From Armillaria gallica (taxonomy: Eukaryota; Basidiomycota; Agaricomycetes; Agaricales; Physalacriaceae), in the NCBI GenBank assembly GCA_037576215.1, contig JBANDB010000007.1, forward strand, positions 5,239,001 through 5,303,000: 64,000 nucleotides of DNA. The letters run 5' to 3'. The position numbers were made by a program, and so were the translations under genes. Below, piece by piece: positions 32,608 to 44,563 of this stretch (within the stretch, counting starts at the first letter, position 1; the number at the start of each line of letters is the position of its first letter). Under the pieces are notes generated by a model that was given only the letters and a program-made list of their open reading frames with translations, was not told where the DNA came from and searched no databases.

Positions 32608-32766
32608 CGACCATGGTACAAAAATCATCGATTTTGGGAGGGAAAATAGTTCTGCTCGTAGATACACCTAGAGTAGCAAGAGCATATGCCTTCGCTGTGA
32701 CGTCGATATTCAGACTGGCATGTATAAAGGGTATGAAATGCCCTGATTAAGGAAATTGAAAGTGAG
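32608..32766 (-). pseudogene. Exon fragment of the 34-36.7 kb secreted-protein gene
   Basis: This stretch is about 85% identical by eye to 35680-35838, one exon and its edges of the gene downstream (for example AGATACACCTAGAGTAGC in both). Nothing of the other exons is present, and it is separated from the source gene by family copy D. Confidence 0.75.
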
Positions 32767-32891
32767 TCACCTGCATCGGGACTTGTGCCGATCCCAAATG
32801 AACGTGAACACATTGTTCCAAGCATAACCACAGAAACGCAATTGATGACACGATACTGAGGAACTTGGAATTGTACATTAGATTGAATCCG

Positions 32892-33915
32892 CTACACATC
32901 GACAGAGTCAGCAACGACAAGGTTCCTGCGCTGGGTAAAGACGGTTAGTACAATGACAGACATGAGATGACAAGATGTACCCGGAATGGACGATTTAGAG
33001 CAGACAAGTTCGCTTCGTCACCAGAATAATCAGCATGCGAGCAAGACATTGAATCCGTAGACCTTGGCCCGTTGCTGGAGGATGGTGAAAAAAGTGAAGG
33101 CTCGTTTTCGTTGGTGGCGAATGCGGACGCCATAGCAGAAGCAGCCGACAATATCTTGCTGCTGACAAAGTTGATTAGACCAGGACTTTCGGCTGATGGA
33201 AGAAAGGTCAACGGAAGACACGTAACCGCGATGTCATGGCTACTGACTGTAAGAGGAAGGTAAACGAGCAGCAAAAAATACCTTTGTCAACTCATACATC
33301 TCCTGGCGAAAACTCAACCAGATGCCTGTAGCGGTGTCAGGATAGATAATTAGCTCACTACTGAAAACACTTACGGGACCGCTCATCTGCAACTTGAAAC
33401 ATATGCGCCCAGACGAATAATTCCAACTCAGTATCCCGAGACTCAGCGTCGCGCAACTCGACGTCACCTCGAAGTAACGTAGGGTACACTATTTTGTACC
33501 ACTCTGGAGAAAAGTCCTCTGACCGCTTACTTGTAGGTGGGGGGGCTGGCGCGGAATCACCTTTGACGAGTCGGACGATGTGATCTTCACACTCGAGCTG
33601 GAAATGAAACGAAGAGCGGATCTTTGCCACCGCAAGCTGAAGAAGGCCCTGCCATCCAGAGCGGTGGCATTTATTGGGATCGGGAACCTCGGCATCAAGA
33701 CTGGGAATAAGTTGGCTGTAAAACGTGGAGAGCGAAGTCGCTAAAGCAGAAGACTGTAGAGTGTATACTTCTGTAGCATCGGAGGGTATCGTTCCATAGT
33801 CCGCGAAGAATGGTCCGTACTCAAAGTCAGAGGGACATTTGAATGGCAGATAGTTCGAGTGGCCATACACGGGGGAGACTGGTCGAGGCTTGAGGTAAAT
33901 CTGGAAACTCGCCAT
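32892..33915 (-). CDS. Local YLKPRP family protein, intact copy D
   Basis: Four exons join in frame. Exon 1 starts at 33915 (FQIYLKPRPVSPVYGHSNYL). Exon 2 has RIWLSFRQEMYELTKVFF. Exon 3 has ESPGLINFVSSKILSAA. The last intron has a TACTAAC branch site, and the last exon encodes RRNLVVADSVDV and a stop. The product is about 285 aa. It shares every block with copy B: N-terminal KPRP and SNYLPF, DATEVYT, CEDHIVRLVKGDSAPAPPP, SPEWYKIVYPTLLRGDVELR, and an acidic Ser-rich tail. No known domain is recognised. Conserved exon structure and reading frame in B and D, against decay elsewhere, suggest that these two are the living copies. Confidence 0.7.
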
Positions 33916-34203
33916 GAGAGTCAGGAATAAGGATGAATAGGGGCAAGTCTCTGTTCATGTCTCCCTCCTTTGCCGTTCTGCTGAGCTGATGCGAGATGAC
34001 TTTCTTCCAATGCCTGCGCCGATTCCGGCACCTATCCTGCCCGATTGCATGAGCAAAAGAATGTGGATATATTACTTTAATATGTAAGATGATTAGTTAT
34101 CATCGAGGAAAATCGTGGCTAATAGAGAAGTCCTTCAGGAAGATACTGCCTGGATGCTAATCGTTGTCGTAAGCACTTAAACAAGTAACTAGGTCCGTGA
34201 GGC

Positions 34204-36712
34204 TCACCTGGAAGCACTAACATCTTCATCTGCAATTGACGTAGCCCCAGAAAGATCATTGGCTGGGCAGAGAAGATCCAGCACAGATCGGCTCGCGATT
34301 ACTCGATCTCCCAACGAGCGCCTGAAAGTGGCAGTTTCACCGGCTCGTGAACCGAAGCAATTCTGTACACAAAATTGACTGTTAAAATTTTTAACGAAAA
34401 TGCTGGCAATCCACATACTTTAAAGAGCTCAAAGTCTGTGTTGAACAGTGTTACGGACACGCCATCCTTGATGATACCAAAAAAGTTCCCTTCGGCTCCA
34501 ATATTGACATCAAGCTCTGAATTAACAGAGAAACATCCGCCGACATTGCCGTTGGTACCCGTCGACACGCTCAAATCATTGATGGAAGCAGGACTGGGGG
34601 TATCGGAGGGTTCAGCTGATCTTGCGGCGTATACAGCTTCAGCAATGGAGGTTGGCCGGCTCCGCCTCTTGCGATTGAATATGCTAGCAGTTTCGGAAAC
34701 AGAGATGGCTGCAGTTGAGGGGGTTGGGATGGAAGTATCCGTTGCATTATCGACAGAAGAAGTCGGCACGATTAGGACGGAGGATGTTGTCGGTGTATCT
34801 AAAGATGTTGCATTAACAGAAGAGACCTGGCTGTCAGACTCTGTAGTAGAGCTGCTCTCTGCTGTGTATACAGACGCGGTTCCAGCGGCGACGATAGCGG
34901 TAGTAGAAGCAAGTTTTGACGTCGTCAACGTCGCCGAAGAAGCATCTGTGCTCGTCGACCCGTTACCGATGGTAGCGTTAGCTTCAGCCGTCGCGTCGAG
35001 CTCCAAATTCAGCGTGGCGCTAGCATCAAGCTCTAGGAAAACATTGGCTTCAGCAGTACCGACGAACGCTGATAAACCCAAGTTGAGGCGCGGTATTAGA
35101 TGTGCCTCAATCGTACCCGTGGCATTGATGGCGGTGCCGACCGAAAGCTTCAAAGCTAAGTGAGCGAAAGAATAAACAATGCAGCAGAGTAGAAAGAACG
35201 TGGAATCGTACGCGTGTCCCCAGTATTGAACGATCCACTACCTGGCGCATTGCCATCGGTAGGAGGGAAAGTGAATTGGGCTTGAGAGATGTTATATACA
35301 ACACCAACGTTGAGGTCAAGGTTAACATCTAGTTTTGCTTTGGCCTGGGCATCGATTTGGAAAGTAGGTCCAATAGAAAAGATGCTGTAGTCAAATTAGC
35401 CTCTGAATAAAAGACGCCAGTGGAAGTAGAGTGCCTACCCAGGGAATTTGATACCTCCTATTGGAATAGGCTGGAGAAGAACGATTCTTCCAGAGTCTAG
35501 TGTACCCTGTGCAGAACGAACTAAGAACAAAAATAAGATAAACCGTCCAAGGATGGCTCACAGTAACGTCCGCAAGTATATCAATGGCACCATTAAGAGT
35601 GGCATCGAGATCTGGAGATAAGGGTTAAACAAGTCTGATGGATTGATCTCAGTAAACCAAGAACGCACTAGCCGTGATACCAAAATCGTCGATTTTGAAA
35701 GGGACGATAGTTCCGCTCGCAGATACACCTAGAGTAGCGAGAGCATGTGCCTTCGCTGCGACGTTGATATTCAGACTGGCATCTATAGATGGGCACGAAA
35801 TGCTCTCATTGAGGAGGTTGAAAGTCTGATCTACGTCGACGGGAATATTAAAAGACTTGTCAACGCTGAAGTGGTCGAGATCCTTGATAGCTAGACACTA
35901 ATATCAGCGAGAGGAACTCGACTGTGAGAGAAAAAAGTACAAATAAGTCCGTTCCTAACAAAGTCAGACGTGTCGCGGGACGATAACCCGGCAGAGAGTG
36001 AGGAAAGATCGATATCGGCACCGGGGATATTGGCGCCTACGATAGCAAAATTGACGGTCCCAGTTCTAGATAAAGTTGTGATAAACAGTGGCGTGAACAC
36101 CGAACTACTTACTTTGAGGAGTTGGTAGCAGCGAAATTTACGTCCAATGCCAGGGCCTTGACGGGAGGAGTAGTTCCGTCACGACGGACTACACGTGCAG
36201 CCACATCAGAAGGAAGAGATTGGTCTTCAGGATCCCATGCTCTAGCCACCCGAGCGAACGCATTTTGACCACACTAAGCAGGGGGAGGTCGTTAGTTCGT
36301 TTCCAAGGGAAAAATCGAGAAATACTTGCGCTCTCCGGTAAGCGAACGATCTTGCCTACGGGGCCATCATTTTGATAAAGATGGTCACAATTAGCGGAGT
36401 CGGTGCTATTATGCGAGCACACGAGACGGATTTCCTGTTCGAGCCCATCTGGAGAGCAATCAAGGATTTCCCAACCGGCTGCCGGTGTGATGTCTGAAAG
36501 GGCATCGGCAGAGCCCCACTGCACCGACGATTAGGATAAACGTGGTGGTAGATAATTGAGCTACGCACGATTTTCAACGAGCCCGATGCGGGCACATGTG
36601 ACGGAAGAGAATATTCGCATTCTCCATAGAAGCAAGGTTTAGTCCAGTTGTTTGTTGCGTCTACTGAGACGAAAATTAAAGATATAAGAATAACGAATGA
36701 ATACAACGCCAT
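34204..36712 (-). CDS. Large secreted protein of unknown function (Agaricomycete family)
   Basis: It starts at 36712 with a signal peptide (MALYSFVILISLIFVSVDA), followed by NNWTKPCFYGECEYSLPS, AAGWEILDCS and CDHLYQNDGPVGKIVRLPE, the typical opening of a family of long secreted Agaricomycete proteins. The middle has repeated beta-type segments (TGTVNFAIVGANIPGAD, LNINVAAKAHALATLGV) over many small exons. A Ser/Thr-rich stretch contains KRRSRP, a possible Kex2 site, before GGCFSVNSELDVNIGAEGNF. The C-terminal exon ends SRSVLDLLCPANDL. The function is unknown; cysteines and low-complexity Ser/Thr regions suggest an extracellular, glycosylated protein. A related gene enters the window at its right end. 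Confidence 0.75.
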
Positions 36713-38741
36713 CGAGAAGGCGAGTTTTTAAAGAGTGGAAGGAAAGAAAAGATAGAAGAAGCGAAAATGTCGAAGAATACTGAGGACGAAGAGATCCACA
36801 GCAAGGCTTAAGTATGCTTCCACATAATTACTGTGACCGAAAATCAGACACGCAGATGCTGTTCCATCTTGATATGAGCACAAGATCAACGAGACGCGAC
36901 GGCGGGTCATTATTGGTTCCCAAGGAGAGCCAGGTGATATCGGCGAGAAATTAGACCTTGGAACGTGCATCAGGATAGCCGGACGTGATAGATGCTTCAA
37001 CAGATGCCAAGCCTCGTTTCCAAGGAAGCCAGGTTACAACAAGGACTGTGGAGATACGAATTGCACGACATCTTTCAGGGGGGCTTTCTCAAGGCTCCAA
37101 AGTCGGCGATTGCGCCTCGACGGTGGGATGAGAAAACAAACAGTGCCAGTGCCACTTCGCCAGACCGGACACTCCCGGGCCGCCTCTCTACGAAGATTTC
37201 CGTATTTCTTTGGGATTACTCATCTTTTTCAGGCCAAAACCTGTCTCGCCTCGTAATATTTTCCAAGGGGGGAATAGAGGGCACACCCGTAATGTCTACT
37301 CCCAACTGTTCGCACGTACCAGACTCGATCACAAAAAGATGTAGTAAATTTTTGCACGACCCATAAGTTGCCCACTGTAACAAGGAACTGTTTGCAAAGT
37401 TCTGATTTATTGGTATCATGTTTATCAACTTTCAGCTATTCACAACCAATATCAAAGTCGTTGATGAAGTGAATTGAATATCTGCCGCTTGTACATTTTA
37501 AGCTTTTTGATATATTTGACATCCCGAGCCAGCAGCGCGACGCCGTGATACACATGTGCTCTGAACAGTTGTTGTGTTTCTATCTTGCCAGTCATTCTCT
37601 TGGGCTCAGTCGCTGATACTCTCGAAGAGCACTAAAGCCGAAGCAATTAAAATTTCTACGGGCAGCAGCGTGCCATACATCTGCTCTGAACAGTTGCTGT
37701 GTTTCGATCTCGCCAGTCATTCTCTTACCTCAGTCGCCGATCTGATGCAATTGAAATTTCTTGTGAACAGAACATTGACTGCTGGAGCCAAGCTGGAGCA
37801 GGTACATTTTCTCTGCGGAAAAACAAGATCTCAAAATGTTGTGACATTACGTTTGAGCTTCTAATGGTAAAGGTGAGTCCACAAAATTGAGTTGAAAGAT
37901 GAGATAGTTTCCGTACTTTGAAAAGAACAGGAAAAAGGGAATGAAAAATGTGTCCCCCGCGGTCAGAACAAAGGAAACCACTTTTCATTCGGAGAAAAGA
38001 AGTTGCTTTGGCGAAAGGAGCACTATACAGGACAAGTTTTTCATTGCGGTTTCCGTATCCCATTTTTGCAGCATACAAAGCGAATGAAAAGTCGCGACAT
38101 TTTTAGAATACATTTTTCCGTCCTGAAAAGGAACCGGCCCCGGCAGTGATTAAGTATCCTTCATCTTGCTTTCATCGAAAACTTTCGTGGTTACGAAAAC
38201 TCGCCAACCGATGCACGTACGGTTTTTCAACTACCTGAGATCAGAAGCAGGTTGGAAGCTACATGAATCCGCAAGGGGAGACTGAGGTCAAGGACGGCCC
38301 GATGTTCCGCTTATCCCAACATTTCATTCCCGCGCTGCACCTCTCCCTTAATTCCGTGTATACCGCTATTATCGCTGTATTATACAGACACGTCGAATAT
38401 GCTTCTACCTCACGGCCTATATGTACCGCAAATTTAAGAGCTGCGAGGGCTTTTTCCCATTTTCCAAGATTCGAGCAAGGTTATAAAGGGAGTGGTCGGA
38501 TTCTAGTGCGTCTCTTTTCTATCTTCGAGGTTCGTATGCTCATGCAGATGAATAGAATGTCAATCTACTGCGTATCCAAGACTTAATCGACTCCGGCAGC
38601 TGTAACAAGCTCTGTCCTCGTTAATATCGCAAGTCAGTTTATTTCAAAGCACGGACTGGGATTCAGGATAGGATACAGAACAAAGTCGGAAGAGGAGGCT
38701 TCTAAAAGGCTCAGTCCAAGAATTCCTTCTCTTCTTATCCC
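36713..38741. other. Gene-poor stretch
   Basis: About 2 kb without a recognisable gene. It contains the promoter of the secreted-protein gene and the direct repeat listed at 37552-37741. Confidence 0.45.
37552..37741. repeat. 65-bp imperfect direct repeat, two copies
   Basis: CTCTGAACAGTTGTTGTGTT with TCTTGCCAGTCATTCTCTTG at 37558 recurs as CTCTGAACAGTTGCTGTGTT with TCTCGCCAGTCATTCTCTTA at 37682. The offset is about 125 bp. Confidence 0.75.
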
Positions 38742-39406
38742 CTACATTTCCTCGTCGCCCGCGGATTCTCCGTTGCCCATCGGTTCCTCTTCATCCGTAG
38801 AAGTAGAGTCAATACCGTCAGAGGATGAATCACTGCCCGTCGAACTCGAGTCACCTCCAAGAGACGACGAGTCACCCCCGGGAGATGAGGAATCACCTCC
38901 AATAGACGACGTGTCGCCCCCAAGAGTTGATGAGCCGCCGCTCAGAGAAGAGTCGCCCCCGGAAGATTCGTCGCCTAGAGGTGGTTCAGAATCAAGCCCG
39001 CTGCCGGGCTGGCACTCGCAGGTGTACTTCTGCTTCCCCCTTCTGCGCCTTTCTCACCACCTCCCAATGTATCCGACTTTGGTCCCGGGTCCGAGGAGCT
39101 ACTTGACCCTTTGGTGCGACGTCTCATCGGGGTGGGGTCCAACCCACTACCACTACCACCCAGACCCTTCTTAGGCTTGCATGTACACGTCAGAGTCGTT
39201 TGCGATGAGTCCAGCATGTCCATGCTTGAATCCGAGTCTCCTCCAGGACCCAATTTAGTGTCACCGGTGCTACTGCTACCGCTACCTGTCTTGGGGGGAG
39301 TGGCGAGCCGCGCGGCGATACCGTTGGAGTTCTCTATGGCGGGCATGGCGCTGGCGGCTGCGAGGCTGAGCGCGATGGTGAGGAAAGAGATCGAGATGGG
39401 CTGCAT
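38742..39406 (-). CDS. Small secreted Ser/Gly-rich repeat protein
   Basis: It starts at 39406 with a signal peptide (MQPISISFLTIALSLAAASA). A 65-nt intron with donor GTCAAG and acceptor GCGCAG restores the frame between MRRRTKG and KQKYTCECQPGSGLD. The second exon then encodes tandem G-G-D-S-S-S type repeats and ends SAGDEEM at 38742. Two related Cys motifs (LTCTCKPKKGLG in exon 1, YTCECQPGSGLD in exon 2) flank the intron, suggesting an internal duplication. A basic RRR lies between them. Length is about 200 aa. It is likely extracellular, perhaps wall-bound; no known family. The repeats make plus-strand frames open here too, but those have no signal peptide. Confidence 0.65.
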
Positions 39407-39973
39407 GATAGAGAAAGAGGTTGCGAGAGGTGTGATAAAGAGGAGTGTTTTGGTGTCTATCCCTGGCCGGCAGGGAAGAGATGAACGTCAAGTTGGAGTA
39501 TTGTGTTGCATGGAAGCGGCTTTTATACGATTTCGATGTGACGATAATAGATGGCGGCGGTGCGGTAGGTGTGGAGAGCGCCATCAGTAACCGCGCTACT
39601 ATCGTGATGGCTGTACTGCATAGGGTCGAGTGGAGACTGTCATAATGTTTTCCTGATGAAGAAAGTGTTGGCATGCTGCGGGTGTAAGTACCTCGAGACC
39701 GCTCCGAAGACGGTTATTCCTTGAGGTGGAATTTACGGGCTTACGAAAATACACTGCGTCGAGCCAGTTCGGGTAGATTCCAAGACACACGCTTCGTCTT
39801 GACTCTTAAACATAAGCCGCGCTACAAAGGAAATGAGATGGTAATGGTATTCTAGGCAAACAACTTACCTTGCTCTCCGGATGGCGATTCATCATCTAAC
39901 ATACAAGTCTTATTTCCCTGTTGCACAAACAGATTCACATAAATTCATTCATCAGACAACTTTCGCAGCGTCT
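39407..39973. other. Intergenic, nothing recognised
   Basis: Promoter side of the secreted repeat protein and 3' side of FTR1. No gene recognised. Confidence 0.45.
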
Positions 39974-41582
39974 TCACTTCGGTAGAGTGTACTCCTCGAC
40001 AACAGCCTCGTCTTTCTGTTCATTAGTTATTAAATCTTCCTGTTTGGCCTCTCGTCTATTGCGCCGACGCAAACCGGCAGCAGATTCGACTCCCAAAACC
40101 TTGGCCCGTCCCTGTCCGAACAAATGATCAGTTCCCTGCCGCAATAACTCGAAACAGCATACCTCTTTCCATTTCAGATACACCAGCGAGACTATCACCG
40201 CAATCCAGTAAAAGACATACGAGAGGATCGTCCCCACTGCGCGAACGTTACATGGGGATCTGCAGAGAAGGAAGCTAGACACGTACGGGAGCCATTGTTG
40301 GACCACCCAAAGATGGCGTTGAAGACTGTCCAGCCTTGGCCATTGAGGTTATCATTCGGATTGCAGCAGTCGAGGTGCCACACGTTTCCTTGCACGCGGT
40401 ATGAACCGGGCCCACTGCCTCCGGCATCATCCACATCGCTCCCAAGGAGGTGATTGAACGCATTCTCTTCGAAAGCAGCGACCGCACGAGAGAAGAGGCC
40501 AGCACCAATCAAGAGGAGGAAGTTGGTCATCACGATGAGGAAGATAGTCAAGGCTGGAAGGGAGCGTTGCGTTAACAGAAAGTGTGGAAAAAACCAAGGA
40601 AATAAGACGTACTGGTCCGACTTGCAAACTGGTAGATGAGGAAGCCACAAATGAAGCCGCAGATCAGACCAACAATAGCAGCGATGGGGATGGAGGTAGC
40701 GGGTTGGCCGAGGGAGACACCTCCAACGAAGATTACAGCTTCCATACCTGACATACTGTGAGCTTCAGTCATTTGGCACGTCAATTAAACAGACCTTCGC
40801 GTAAAACCGTGATCAGAGGCAAAATGAAAAGGACCCATTTTCCAGTTCTGCCGCCCCCTTGATCTTCTACGACAGGAGGATAAGAAAGTATTTCATGCAA
40901 AGCCGATTGGACATACTGGAACCGTCAAATGCTTTTTGGAGCTTAATACGCCACTTGGCTTTCGCTGAGTGGGAAATATGAGGAATATGACAGGCTAGTT
41001 AATATTTGTTTTACCTCGATCCATCTTGAGCATCGTTATCCCCATCACGAATATCATCAGGGACGCGACGAACTCAAAGATGCCTGGCGATTGATATCAG
41101 CACCTGAGGAAGAGTAGTGAGAGCGTAGAGACGCACCTTCCCATAGCTCCTCAGATTTCTTCCATAGATCGGATGCCTTGGTGAACCACACAGCGATGAA
41201 TCTAGACAGAGAGGTTATTCATTGCCCACAATTATGACAGAAAAAAAAAGTACGCAGCGCCGATTGCAAACGCGATGAAAAGCCCAGTTCCAGCACCAAG
41301 GAAGATCTAAGTTGATGATAGGTTACTGAACTCATAGATAGAATATCAGCGACATACCTGGATTCGCAGCTTCCGGATGAGTCTACGACGCTTAACCACG
41401 CTGTCCGAATCATTTTCGGAGGTCTTCTCTTCAGAATTCGGCTCTGCGGCTACAATGGGTCGTCTGTCATCGTGAACGATCTGTTCCGCGAGGCCCAAAA
41501 GCACAGAAATAATGATGGCAGCCTCGAGAGTTTCCCGGAAGACGATGAAGAAGATGGGTACAGAAAAGAGATTTTTGGTCAT
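39974..41582 (-). CDS. FTR1: High-affinity iron permease Ftr1
   Basis: It starts at 41582 (MTKNLFSVPIFFIVFRETLE), although an in-frame Met lies 24 nt upstream; orthologues start as chosen. Seven membrane helices are visible, with the two ferric-iron motifs RETLE (helix 1) and REGME (in LREGMEAVIFVGG), matching the R-E-x-x-E pattern of the OFeT family. Other landmarks are FIAVWFTKASDLWKKSEELW, FVMGITMLKMDR, and the extracellular HLDCCNPNDNLNGQGW before the last helix. A charged cytosolic tail ends EEYTLPK. All exon joins keep frame. Ftr1 imports the Fe3+ made by Fet3 at the plasma membrane, and the FET3 gene lies directly upstream on the same strand. Confidence 0.95.
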
Positions 41583-42229
41583 GACCGTTCGTGAGCGCGT
41601 GAGCAATCAGATTACTTCCGCGTGGATTGCTTTTATACGACAAAAATAGCATAAAAGGGGCCAAAACTGCCAAAACGCAAGTCTCGACCCGGCAAGGAGG
41701 ACCCTGCTTGGAATTACGTTTCGGTATAGCTGGCGTTTTGACGTCGCTGCCATCGAGAAAGAGACGTTACGGTTGAAAGCATTTCCCGACTTCCATGGAG
41801 CTTGCATCCTTCTTGGTAGCCTCAGTGGCGGACAGACTTCAACCTTGTGCCATAGAAAATTGGGCCTAATTTGCACGAACATCGAGGACAAATTTTTACT
41901 TGCAATGATGGAAGTGGACGTCGACGACGACAGTGACGAATCGGTGGCCAAAATTGGGCACTTGCGCATACATGATTTTTGCCTGTAAAGAGCAGTCAGT
42001 CTTCAATAATGATTGACAGGTCTTCATACAGTGCAGAATCCCTATCGCGGCCTCTGACTCCACTGAGTTGGTATTGGTATTCCTTCGGCGTGTCCTACGC
42101 CTCGGATTGTTACAGTATCTTAGTCTACCGCGTGATACTCCCTGTCTACTTGTACATTCTTCTAATATCTATCAGCATACCCTGTGTTTTAACGCAAAAC
42201 TGTCTGCTTGAAATCAAAATAACCAGAAA
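41583..42229. other. FTR1 upstream region
   Basis: This 650 bp between the FET3 stop and the FTR1 start must hold the FTR1 promoter. Short open frames show no family signature. I did not identify a convincing iron-regulatory GATA-factor site. Confidence 0.45.
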
Positions 42230-44563
42230 TCAACTTGCAGGCAAAGAATAACGACTTCTTCGCCTCACCTTCTTTTCGGAATCGAGTCTATAATCTTCCG
42301 AATCGAATGTCGGCAGTTCTTCATAAGCACCTCGAGCCTTTTTCTTCCAAGCTCGTCTACGCCAAACTACAGTCGCAAGACTGAGTAGAGCCACAGTTGC
42401 CAGTCTAATTGCCCGGGATTTAGAACTTCTTCCCCAGAAAATAAACGGAAGCAAACATACCCGACACAAGCACCAATGCGTAAACATCTCCTCGCTTCCT
42501 TTGTCGGATATGGGCCCAAGGGCCACCCGCTCAGGTCCGTGGTGGAATTGTGCCCAGCTGCGTTACCTCTCGATGGCCTGCCCAGTGCTTGACAGTGATC
42601 ATGCATCACCTGCGGTATAACCATACCACGTTCCTGTGCAACCAAGGGTGCCTCGATAAGTTGGATGGCAAGCCCAGCTTCGAGGTGCCACTCTATATGG
42701 CAATGCATGATCCACGCCCCCGGATTATCAGCGACGATGCGCAAAGTCAAAGAACCACCTGCAGGAACATCGAAGGTATCACGGCGCATAGGGTTCAGTT
42801 GTCCTCGGGCAATAGGTGGGTTTAGAATAGGATCGGAGGAGGTATAGTCCTCGGCGCGTCCGACCATCATTGGAACATGTCCGTGCATATGGCTGATACC
42901 GTCAGATAATACAGAACATTTTCTTCAAAGGGAACTCACAAAGGATGCATATTATCATCGCCGTTCTTTATGACGAGGTCTATGACCTCCATATGTTCCA
43001 GTAGAAAACTGAGTGGACCATAAGCACTCTCAGAGGATGCATTGGACCCTAGACTGAGCTCGCTGAACAACGCTGGGACAAGAGGTGGGTTGTATGTTAT
43101 CTCATTGAACATGCCGCGGTTGGTTCCGTCCGTCATGGCATCAAAGCTTACTTCCACTTCGATGGTCCTGGTAGCGTCTGGAGCGGCGACTGGTCTCAAA
43201 GGGACCAGCGCGATATCATCGACACTCGTGTACGCGTTGATGGTCCCCAAATCAACTAGAGGAGACAAGGGGGAATAGCCGATGGAGGCCGTGATGTCTG
43301 TGATAAAATCAATACACCTAAGTTCAAGTATCCATGAGAAGAAAGCATACTGGGCTTCAGTTTGTCGGGTACCTCGTCAAACATCGCCGTATCCATGTTG
43401 GCATGAACAGCCCAATTCAAGTCGGTGTCGTTTCGAGCAGTAACCAGCACCGAATACCGCTGTCCGGCGCTAACACTGATAAGGTCGATGGGAGATTCCT
43501 CGATATCAGTACCATCCACCTCTATCAAGCGCATGTGGTGCCCGTCTATCCAAAACATGAACATGGCAAAAGCCGATGTGTTGAGTATCCGGAGGCGATA
43601 CGTCTTGCCGGTTTGGAATGGTAAGGCTGCGTCTTTATTGAAAGCAACTGAGCCGGACTTGTCCCGAAGATAGGACGATTTTTGGGCAAAATAAATTAAC
43701 GCTGAATCTAAAGGGCAAATTAGATGTTTTCAGTAGAGGAAACATGATTCCCGTACCCGGTACAGGTTCAACGCCATCGGGATTTCGACTGGTGAGGAAC
43801 TCTTTCATAAGAACAGAGTGTTCCTTGTGATACCAGTCGCCCAGAATAACGGTGTACTCTTCATCATAAGCGTAGAGTTGCTGGTGCGGTTGTATCACTG
43901 CCGGAGCCCGTAAACCATCGACATATTGACCCTAGGATACTAGGGTCAGAACGTAACCATACTACCAAGGAAGTACGTACATTTGCGTGGCCATGTACCC
44001 AAAATGTGCCAGATTGACCAGAAGCATTGATAGGCACTACGTAGTCGAATTGGCCGCCAGGCGGGATACCACTACGATGTCCCAATCAATACAGAGATAC
44101 AAAAAATGGGACATCTCCGGCCGCCCTCAAGAGACTGCGCAAAAATGGCGCAATGTACGCATATATGCCTCGATGGTACATGCCCAACACCCGAATTACA
44201 CGAATATAAGTAACGCACCATTCTGAAAGCCCATAAGCGCCATCCATCCAAGGAGTCGAGTTGAAGAGCATCCCATGATGGTGAAGAGTCGTAGCCCGAT
44301 CCAAAGAGTTGGTTGCATGCAAAACGAGCGAGTCGGTCGGCTCGACGTCTATCGGTGGTGGCCTGCAAATATTCAGGCAAGGCTGTGAGTGATTTTGAAA
44401 CGCATACATACGGCCAGGTTCCATTCACTCCAACGACACGACGAGGATAACGCCCGTCGGGATTGGCTCCATGGACGTAGGTAATATTCCACCATACTTC
44501 CTGGATGCCAGCGAGCACCGGGCTCGCCAGCAAAGCAACGATAAAACCAAGAAAATAATGCAT
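42230..44563 (-). CDS. FET3: Multicopper ferroxidase Fet3
   Basis: It starts at 44563 with a signal peptide (MHYFLGFIVALLASPVLAG), followed by the mature start WWNITYVHGANPDG of Fet3 enzymes. Copper motifs in order are TTLHHHGM, FWVHGHANGQYVDGLRAP, HPFHMHGH (Met in place of the usual Leu) and the type-1/type-3 HCHIEWHLEAGL. The C-terminus has one membrane helix (IGACVGLATVALLSLATVVW) and a basic/acidic cytosolic tail. About eight introns all join in frame, giving roughly 620-640 aa. It oxidises Fe2+ to Fe3+ for Ftr1 on the cell surface. Laccases lack the membrane helix, so Fet3 is the better name. In many fungi FET3 and FTR1 are divergent; here they run in tandem. Confidence 0.95.

Noticed and set aside
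34375..35163. 262-aa plus-strand frame
   Set aside because: Antisense shadow of the secreted-protein gene on the minus strand, whose exons and splice sites are convincing.
38773..39174. Plus-strand Pro/Glu-rich frame over the Ser/Gly secreted protein gene
   Set aside because: Reverse of the GGDSSS repeat on the minus strand; it lacks a signal peptide or exon structure, while the minus strand has both.
42230..44563. Laccase rather than ferroxidase
   Set aside because: The Fet3-type mature N-terminus, the C-terminal membrane helix and the adjacent FTR1 gene favour a ferroxidase.
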